Shown: positions 1 through 9,125 of the stretch, one piece after another
Layout: each line of letters opens with the position of its first letter
Numbering within the stretch: the first letter of the stretch is position 1
Source: Glandiceps talaboti
Taxonomy: Eukaryota > Hemichordata > Enteropneusta > Spengelidae
DNA length: 20,000 nt
Direction: 5' to 3'
Assembly: GCF_964340395.1 (NCBI RefSeq)
Contig: NC_135559.1
Location: 13,078,759-13,098,758 of the forward strand
The notes under the pieces: generated by a model
The model's input: only the letters and a program-made list of their open reading frames with translations
What the model was told of the DNA's origin: nothing
Database searches by the model: none
Translations under genes and position numbers: made by a program

Positions 1-432
1 TGATTTTAGAACAAAATCGCTGGCAGGTAATTTAGATAATTTGGGCTATGTTGTGGAGGCGTCTGGACAGGTCAGATGGTAAATGATAGGGTGTGTCTGC
101 TGGTTTATCTTGATAGAACACAACCTTGTGAAGTAGATAGTAGATATCACTCTACTAGTTACAAAATTATTGACCCGGGTTAAAATTTGAACTTTTGTCT
201 TAATTACAAAATTCCTGTTGTCACATTTATTATTTTAAAGTAGATGCCAGGCATAAAACGTGGACGAAGCGATAAGATAGTTTAGATTCCAAAATGAAAT
301 TAGGGAAACATCTCTAAATAAAAAAAACGACTCTGGAAGAAAAGTTAACAGTGTAAGATTAAGAAAGAATTGCAACGAAAATGGTGTTTTTACAATGTTA
401 AATATGCAACTAAAGCTGATAAGAATACATAC
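1..432 (-). other. Gene C intron 1 (5' part)
   Basis: It begins with the donor GTATGT at 432 and runs off the left edge. I see no PLAT exon and no convincing acceptor followed by coding sequence in these 432 bases. The equivalent intron in gene A is 1780 bases, so exon 2 is expected outside the window. Confidence 0.5.
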
Positions 433-574
433 GCATTTGTTCGGCAGACATACGAGCACGGGCAGCCATCATCATATATGCCATTTGTGGATTCATTTGT
501 CCCGGTTGAAAACCAGGAGGCATTTGTTGTGGGAATCCACCTCCACCGCCTGATGCATCACCAGGATAAGCCAT
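433..574 (-). CDS. Gene C, exon 1 (5' partial): N-terminus of a tandem PLAT-domain paralogue
   Basis: The minus strand starts with ATG at 574 in a good Kozak-like context (AAAAATGG) and reads 47 codons plus one base to a GTATGT donor (first G at 432). The peptide begins MAYPGDASGGGGGFPQQ, is rich in Gly, Pro, Gln and Met, and ends MMMAARARMSAEQM. No signal peptide or membrane segment is visible. The exon ends '..CAA ATG C|GT', phase 1, exactly as exon 1 of gene A ends '..TCT ATG C|GT', and the MM-x-AAR core recurs in both. That makes this the first exon of a third paralogue, about 3.8 kb downstream of gene A. The PLAT exons must lie beyond the left edge. The disordered Gly/Pro/Gln-rich extension is absent from gene A. 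The plus-strand open frame over this exon is its antisense shadow. Confidence 0.7.
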
Positions 575-686
575 TTTTTCTCAGCTATGAAAGAGTTGAC
601 GTGCCTAGGTGACAAACTGTTGTTTGAACTCGTAGTCTATGAGGTTAAATTTGTTGCTCACCTTATGACAATAGCATAATATTCAC

Positions 687-700
687 GATCTCGCGAGATC
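687..700. promoter_or_regulatory. Palindromic TCTCGCGAGA element upstream of gene C
   Basis: A perfect 14-bp palindrome, GATCTCGCGAGATC, lies 113 bp upstream of the gene C start codon. Its core TCTCGCGAGA is the known CpG-containing promoter element bound in vertebrates by BANP and also linked to Kaiso-type proteins. The position fits a TATA-less promoter. Activity here is inferred. Confidence 0.5.
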
Positions 701-1474
701 CCACGGGATTATATTAACATGATGACTCCATGATGATCTAACGAGAATGCAGTATTAAAAGCTGATAAGTAGTTTTTATTGTGTATGCTCTGTCAAACAA
801 TCGCATCGTCATCGAGTCATCGGTGTTTCGATCAATCGAAAATTTCCACAATATCGGTTATCGTCTGCTCACTTTACCCGCTCTTTTGAGTTGATGCATA
901 ACTTGCCCTCATTAGTTTAATGGTGCCAGGAAGATTTACATAGACGACTGTAAAAAAATCATTAAGGTGGAACAATATCTAACTTAATGAACTAAATTTT
1001 ATCAAAATATAAAACAATTGAAAACTTTTGAAATAAGGAGGACAAACCAGTATTTTGTTGAATAATCACTCGCGTTGTTTTTCATAAAATAAAATGTTCG
1101 CGTTCCTTTTTATTGTTACAGCCAAGTTCACACCAAAACGATGACATGTTTCGATAGCATACATGCTCCCCCCCGCCACTGATGACGTCTTTCTTACTCA
1201 CCTCATTATATGGGTGGGGTTGATATCTAGGGAAGAGTTTCAAAGTTCAAGAGTAAGGCCTAACCCTGTTAGTTAACATTTAAGTCTTTGATAAATCGTC
1301 ACTTGGTGGTTAATTACACAGCATTATGTATAATAAATGAAAATTGTTGACATCTGGTCATGCTTCCAAATTAAAGTAAAAATGATGGACTATATTTCTT
1401 TCGAATGTGTTTGTTTTTAAATTTCATATAATATTTATATGATATTTTGTACTGTGTACCTCTCCCTTCTATAA

Positions 1475-1545
1475 CACTCACTCACTCACTCACTCACTCC
1501 CTCATTCATTCATTCACTCACTCACTCACTCACTCATTTATTCAT
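1475..1545. repeat. (CACT)n/(CATT)n microsatellite
   Basis: Interrupted tetranucleotide array of CACT and CATT units immediately before the long TC tract. The open frame through it (Thr/His/Ser/Leu repeats) is a repeat artefact. Confidence 0.85.
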
Positions 1546-1574
1546 TACCTTTCTCACTCACTCCTCCATTTCCC

Positions 1575-1798
<224 letters not shown>

Positions 1799-2671
1799 AC
1801 TCTCTCTCCGTCTCATTCCCTTAGATTTCGAATCAGAGACGCAAACTCTAGATTACTGCTTCCGAATTTGCGTTTTAAATGACTGTTGTTTGTAACCTCC
1901 TAGCCTGGATCTTTGTTCTCTCATCTATGACGTCATTTCATAGCTGGCTTTATAAATAATCCCACAGCCATGCACATAGCAAGTCAAACAACTAACAATT
2001 TTTTTATGAGAATAGATATAACACGACACAATTTCACCATAATCAGAAAATCAATTTATTGACAGCTTACTTTTTTCAGTTTTATCCAACCACATTATCG
2101 GAAGATTAGAATGGTCGAGGTTGTAGATTTATCAAACTACGAAAAGAGAGATATGATCATCAAGACCACATTTGAAAACACTTCTTTATATTTCTGCACT
2201 ATTTCAATCGAATTTCTGGTTAAAGTTTAAGTTTTGCTCCTAACACGTACTTTTAACCTATTTACACCAATTACAATGTTCTCTTTAATTAATCCTAAAA
2301 TAATTCAAAAATGCACTAATAAGGAAAAATGCAAGCGTTATGTTCTGAAGAGTATTTTTTTCTGCTGACTGACGGTAGTAGTTCTATTTTTAATCTAGTT
2401 CATAAACGTACGTTAAAATTTCACCGTTTTACTGAAAACTGCATCGAAAGGAGTGGTTCAAATAATGAATTCATTGATAGAGACACGGTGACCGTATCGT
2501 AACATGTACAGACATCACCACTTGGATCATACGATGCCAAATTATGATGTCTCTGGGTGATACTACGATGTTGATAATTATCCATCTATGGGGTACTTAT
2601 CGTACAAGGTACAAGGCGATGTCATCTGGTATGTTTGACCTCCATGTGTACACGGATGACACGAGGCCGAA

Positions 2672-2684
2672 GGGGGGGGGGGGG
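2672..2684. repeat. Poly-G run (13 G)
   Basis: Thirteen consecutive G on the plus strand in otherwise AT-rich intergenic DNA. Its length may be affected by sequencing error. Confidence 0.9.
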
Positions 2685-2795
2685 TATCTTTTGGGTAGAG
2701 TTTAAATGAATGAGAATCTGGTGTTATCTTTGTAAAACTAAATTGATCCATTGATGACTGTCGCCACAAAACGTATTGACACATAGAGGTTATTG

Positions 2796-2807
2796 TGCGC
2801 ATGCGCC
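2796..2807. promoter_or_regulatory. NRF-1-like site (intergenic)
   Basis: TGCGCATGCGCC fits the NRF-1 consensus YGCGCAYGCGCR at all but the last base. It is followed by another GATGCGCGAT, a small CpG cluster in AT-rich DNA. No adjacent gene start is visible, so a role is uncertain. Confidence 0.35.
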
Positions 2808-3730
2808 GATGCGCGATATTTTCGTGGGGTAAAATTTAGACGAGGAATTATTATATCAGGTCATACTCTCTATTCCAATATCATGAAAATATGTATTGCT
2901 ATCAATTCATGTATACGTTACGTAAATCTCACAAATGTAAACCATTGTCACAGTGTCGAAATGCTGTAAACCTGGAATTTTTCGCTAATTTCGCTGGAAA
3001 ACAAAAATGCAAAAATAAGTAGTGACTAAAATGCCTTCTTGCACATGAGCACAGTGTACGATTCTGGTAATTACAGAAAATTGGCCTTTGAGAACTTGCT
3101 GATGACTGTAGTAAAAATATTTAGGTTTACAGTACATAGTGTTGGAAAGTTTCTCTTATCCCTTACAGGAACAAGCCTTCGTAGAAGACACGTTCCCCTC
3201 AAATACATTACTTCTATGTGACTGAATAGAGACATGAATTTAAAAAAAAATAACAACAATAGTTATTTTTTTTATATTTGCTGGAACTACGCACTCTTCC
3301 ACGATGATGTAGATGATGTGTGGATTGTCTTCAGTATGGACAAAAAACGTAAAAGTTACCCAACCGACAAACAAATACTTCAGACGGAAATAGTTTTTTT
3401 TTGTGTGTGTGTGTACGTGTGAGCATTATCATTTTTAAAGCAAGATTATTATAATAATTAAGTCTTATTTTCACTCTCATAATTTAACAAATAAAGTTTT
3501 TATATGTTAAAAAAATGCAGAAATGTTTAATATTGTATTATCATTCGAATAGCTGTGTCAAAATTTAATTGACAAGATTGTCAATTTCTTAATTCTGTTT
3601 TCATTCTGATTACTGTATTACGAAATGATTCTACATAAAGTTACCACCACTGCAAAGTATATCAATATAAAGATATATTTATCACAAACATTTTCTCTGG
3701 GTCAAGGTCAACTGATTCAAATTAAAGAAG

Positions 3731-3876
3731 CATACATACATACATACATACATACATACATACATACACACATACACACATACATACATACATACATACA
3801 TACATACATACATACCACGCGAGCGCGCGCATGCACGCACGCACGCACGCACACACACGCATATACACACATACAT
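3731..3876. repeat. (CATA)n array grading into (CACG)n/(CA)n
   Basis: CATA tetranucleotides run to about 3814, followed by an alternating purine-pyrimidine block (GCGCGC, then CACG and CACA units) that could adopt Z-DNA. Tyr/Ile/His and Cys/Val repeat peptides read from it are artefacts. Confidence 0.9.
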
Positions 3877-4351
3877 AGTGTACATATTCACAATATAATA
3901 TATTAACGAAAGAAATTAATTAGAACAGATTTATTAGGTCAAAATCAAAAACATGATACATTGTGGCCTGCATAAAATATAGCTGTTACCATAATATGTT
4001 TATTAACTTCCAAAGTTACCAGTTTTGTCTGTGTCTTGCAGATCTGCATTTAAACGATATTTCAGTATGGCTAAGAGTGGCTAGCTTCAGTGAATAAAAA
4101 CATGTACTATTCATTTACCAATTAGGCAGCATAATCAATCGTATCACCATGGTATCTCATCCATCTACCACTATAATGATACGTTGTATTTGTACAAAGT
4201 TCAATTAAATATTTGCAGCAACTCTGACATTAAAAACCGAGCTACTAAAATGTTGCTATGGAAAACATTATAATTTTAACCGACTAAATAATGCCAAAAC
4301 TAGATATGGTCTGAATATGTTGTGATAAGATTTCATCCTCGTCGAAATATT

Positions 4352-4357
4352 TTTATT
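4352..4357 (-). promoter_or_regulatory. Gene A poly(A) signal AATAAA
   Basis: The minus strand reads CCAAATAAAAAT, with the canonical hexamer starting 82 bases after the gene A stop codon. This puts a short 3' UTR of roughly 100 bases on the transcript. Its position supports the placement of the final exon. Confidence 0.65.
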
Positions 4358-4438
4358 TGGTCATCACATACTAAATGATATATACTCTTAGTTTACGTAA
4401 ATGCCCTTGGCGTTAACTTTTAGCACATGCGCAGTGGT

Positions 4439-4553
4439 TTATTCCTCGTCCTCTTCGTCGTCATCATCTTCACCCGAGTCACTATCATCAAAGACACCGC
4501 TTCTTGTGAGTTCACGTGTCGTGACCCCGTCACCTCTCTCTTTGCACAGCCAC
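4439..4553 (-). CDS. Gene A exon 8 (PLAT2 end, acidic C-terminus, stop)
   Basis: Acceptor TTTTCCAG, 115 nt, ending at TAA (4441-4439). It completes CDSWLCKERGDGVTTREL and adds a tail with a run SDSGEDDDDEEDEE. Ser-Gly-Glu-Asp matches the simple casein kinase 2 pattern S-x-x-D/E, and the equivalent SGDD occurs in gene B. The plus-strand open frame starting at 4427 is the antisense of this exon. Confidence 0.85.
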
Positions 4554-4716
4554 CTGGAAAACAAGTCAACAAAGTAGAAGTTACAAATCTGTGTATTTGT
4601 GTCTTGCCACCTGCGAATTTCCAGCTTCAGCAGGGTTTAAAGTTCGTTAATAATTTCCACTCATTTCCTCTACTCCTGACTACCTACTAACTACTAATAT
4701 ACGTGTCTGTCTGTGA

Positions 4717-4749
<33 letters not shown>

Positions 4750-7700
4750 GCCGTGTGTCGCCGTCTCCCTTTCCTATCTCTCCTTCTCTCTCATCTCCCC
4801 TTTCACTCTCTCATCCCCTTTGCCTCCCCTATCTGTCACCCATCTGTCTTCCCCTCGATCCCCTCTTCCCTTTCTCACTTCTGTATCCCCTTTTTAACAC
4901 ATACCCATTCCTAACAAATCAAGCATTTATTAATGAGAGGGGAGAGAGAGGGGGGAGAGGACTAACTAAAACAAAACGGAATACTTACGAGTCACAGGAA
5001 AAGAAGTATGATGGTCCACCTTCCACTTTCACCAAAATATGCTGCAACAGCCAACCTTCCTCTGTGGAGACAAATAACAAACTGAGGATAATGTCTTGGT
5101 AAATTATTATACAAACTATACTGTGTTACTTGCATAAACAGTTCTTTGCAAACCTCTAAAATTGTTCAAAGCTGGTATTGTCAAAAACCTGGGTCTTTGA
5201 TTTCATGGCCAGATAGTCGATATTTTGTTCAGCTATGTAATTATGCATAACTGTGGTTAATTATGCAGCGTTTGGTAGGCATTTAATCTTGTCTTTCAGT
5301 TGACTCAAACAATTCTTCATATGTTTGTCACTGAATGCCCGGAAAGTGGTCGGTTAACAGTCACTTTTCGTCTCCTCTTAGATAGTTTTGTTCATGTGTA
5401 TCTCGCGTGACTGATTTTCACAAACAGAGGACGGCTTACATCGCATGACCACAATTCGAATGTCTACTCACTTCTACTTTCTCCGTCATGGCCAATTTCA
5501 ATGCCGGTGATAGGCCCAAGATCAACTGCTTCAATAAAGAATCTTGCCGTCTGCAAAAAAATGAAACACCACAAATAAGATCAATTACTAAACATTAATT
5601 GATATTTGAATTGTCGCATTTGAACTTCAACCGAATGTTAGTTAATTCTTATACATCGAACGTGTTTGTTGTTCTGAATAATTGGTTCGCCTGCGAATGC
5701 ACAGCATGAAACAGAAAGTCGTCTGGCTACCCCCCCCCCCAAAAAAAAAAAAAAAAAAACGTACTAATTTTCCTACATTTCATTGTCTGGCAGAGAAAAA
5801 TGTAAATGTTATTTGAACGGTGCTGATCACCTAAAAAGGTAGCTCGCACAGAGAAAAATGTTACAATGTTGGTGAGATTCTTATCACGCCAAATGTTAAC
5901 ATGTACCAGTGTTACTAACTTGCCTGAGTCAGAGAAATGATGGATGGACGTGTAGCAATGGCGGGAAGACTTTTGTCGAGTCAGGCGACGTTATGTTTAG
6001 GTTAACTTGTATCTATTGCATTAGTGAAAACAAAAAATCCAAATAACACCCACCCTTCCTTTCTTCAACTGGTCTTCTCTTTCATCCAGAAAGTTATGAG
6101 CACCTAGGAGTCTAGCTCCAGTGTTACTCTTTTCTCCCGTCAACATAATCTTGACGTGGGCTTTTGTGCCAGATCCTTTCTCTCTACCAGTTTTTACCTG
6201 CAGCTCATATTTCTTCACTGTGAAACAGAAAAACAGCGCTTGGTAAACAAACAATCAAAAACATTGAGTCAAGCCTTTCTTGTTCAGTAATGAAGAGAAT
6301 TCTATTTTACAAAATATTTGCATATTGATTAGTTAATTTGCATAATATATAGCTTTTGGGTTTCTTTCTGAAACACATTGACAATTTTATCGATTTGGCG
6401 ATTTGCATAAAGTGTCATTTTTGGCCAATACATCTAACCAAGTTGTATTACTGTAACATTTTTCTTACTGCATCTCAAAGAACTATGACTGTCTGAAAAT
6501 TATAGGAAGGGGATGGGGTGTAAGTCACGTGTCTGGTTCGATTTCTTACCGGGCGCAGGTTCTTCTCCGGGTACCAGGGCGGGAAGTTCTCTGACAAATT
6601 GTTTGTCGTCTTCATTTGGTGACAGGAAACGATCACATTTGAAAAGTGTCATTCCAGCCGTCATATTCATCATTGTAATCTGAAAATTAAAACATTTCTT
6701 AACGAACAAATCGTTCTTTGCTTATCTTCAGTACAAAAATTTAACTTCTAATGTTTAAAAATTGTACAAATTAATTTCCTATGGATTTCCATATCAAGTT
6801 GGAAAAGGCTGTTGTAACACGAGACATCACTCTCCCGTATCTGCATAGAAATCAATCGAAGTCATGACCTGTAAAACACAAAATAAATGCAAGCCTCGAT
6901 TTCAACTCAAACGCCATGTCCATTAAAACCTGCCAAATGTCGAAACTTGTTACGGAGTATCCCCATCTGAGAAGAGGAAAACTTCACGTCAATCGTGATG
7001 TGTCTTTCATACCTGTTTTAGTTGCCAATCTGGACTGTCACCACTGTTGTCATGGCACACCCTCATTTTGTAAATTTTGCCGACATCTTTTGGAAGCTTA
7101 ATCTGGAAAATGAAGAAGTGATAATTGAATCAGATACACTTGATATTGATGGTAAACGGTAAGGATTATCACAGAAAAGCAGATTGGATTTCGTTGCAAG
7201 CAGACAGGTGAGAAACGTCTTCGAGATGCAAGAATAAAAGATGACAAAATTCATAAAAAAAATAAATGTGTAAATTTGAAAATTAGAGATCTGCTACAGT
7301 CAAATATAATATTATTGGTCATTAAATCGGTCAATTCCAAGTGTATGTTATGCGCATGCGCATATTACGCACCCGCGACCTCCCGCGACCTCCGACTTAC
7401 GGCGATGCGGCTTTAGATCATTAGAAGTCAGGTGCAGCTAAGGGAAGGTTTTTTTATTAATCAGATGTTGTTTCGGGCCAAAAATTATATTTTTAATAGA
7501 ATCGCCTCCCAGAACAAATTCTGGGGAGGGTGTTAAGCTGTTCTTATGAAGTTATGTACCCTCCCACTGGTAGCGAAGGATATCTACCCTCCTCCCTTCC
7601 ACTGGGTTTCAACTTGCCCGCCAGCCAACTGCCCACCCAGTATTGTGAATGATTTACCCGATTCCCACCAGGAAAACGTTTGTGTTTTCCACTACACCAA

Positions 7701-9074
7701 CAATTCATAGTAGTAGCAATCCCCGCCCCTTCCCCCACAATTCCATGTCGTCCCCTACTGTAACAAAATCAGGACTTCCTCACCACAATTCTCCCTTGTT
7801 TGCTCCCCTCCCGCAAAGAACAGTTTTTCGTTTACTACACCTGAGAAGTGTTGCGTCAAGACTGTTTGAACACTTTTGTTTAGTGTAACATTCATTCATT
7901 TACAAGTTCATTTAATGAGTCTGAGATAACTTACTACAAAATCAGATGTTGTTCCGGCTTGAAACAGATCTCCACCTGGCTCGCCAAGCTGGATTTCTCC
8001 AGTATTGCCTTCGTCTCCATAGACATCAATGAGCACGTTACAGTTTGTTCCACTATCTCCGGTTGTTATACTCAGTTTCCATAGCAACCCATCGGCTTCT
8101 GAAATTGTACCAGCATCATCCCGAAATATCAGTATTTTAATCAACAAAGTATTTCAAAATCTTGAATCATCATAGTTTATATGTAATAATGAATACATTT
8201 GCCTTGGTTAGTTCTTAGCATCTTATTCATTCATTCATTCATTCATTCATTCATTCATTCATTCATTGGTAGTAACTTTAGTTTAGGCAGTTAATTTGCA
8301 TTGGGTAGTTGCGATAGTGTGCGATGACGTCATCACCAGCTGATATAACTTATTGGAAATAGATAACGTTTTTGACAGGACAGATTTGACCTCAGTCTCG
8401 AATTATTGTTTTAATTTCTCACAACGTCAACTTAGAAATACAATATCTTTAAATTAGAATTAATTGGTTTATTTAGATTGTCAGAATGTAACCTGTTTTA
8501 AATTATTCACAGCTGACACATCTGATGTACATGCGATGACGTTTTCTGATTCGTAGTAGTTGACCTTAGCATAGTTGGTGGAGGGTCTATGACCTTAATA
8601 GGATCGAGTAGAATAACTTCCATCACCATCACCACCAGCCTATCCCCCACCCCCACCCCCACCCCCACCCCGTCCCATTGACTATTAAGAAATGTCGGTA
8701 AATTGCTATAGATATCAATGTGAATGTATGAGATTGATTCAACATTTTCCTAATATTACAATACCAGAGACTGATGACGTAACTCGATATTCAGATCATT
8801 TACATAATGATGAGTACAGGCAATAGATATAAATGTAACACTAAAGGTGATGATGAGTAATATGGCGTGTTGATGACGTCACAAAATGACACCATTATGA
8901 CGTAAAAAATTGAGATAACAACACTGTTTTGATATTATGAATCAAAATAAGACAATTATAGTATGCATATGAATATGAAATACTAAATATACGAATGTGA
9001 ATACGAATATGAAATAGTAGTATATCGTAACGTCTTAGATAGCTATTTAGTCCGTTATCTAAATTGTTTGTTTC

Positions 9075-9125
<51 letters not shown>

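Noticed and set aside
370-612. 80-residue plus-strand open frame
   Set aside because: It is antisense to gene C exon 1, whose minus-strand reading has a good start and a donor matching gene A.
611-660. 5' UTR intron of gene C (GTGAGC donor, ACCTAG acceptor)
   Set aside because: Would be only about 45 bases; sites can be found but nothing else supports it.
3731-3876. CRISPR-like array
   Set aside because: Simple tetranucleotide repeat without spacers; eukaryotic context.
4427-4690. 87-residue plus-strand open frame
   Set aside because: Antisense of gene A exon 8; the Leu/Val/Ile-rich peptide comes from the complement of GAT/GAC/GAA codons.
9077-9124. Interstitial telomeric repeat
   Set aside because: Unit is AGTT/TTAG, lacking the GG of metazoan TTAGGG.
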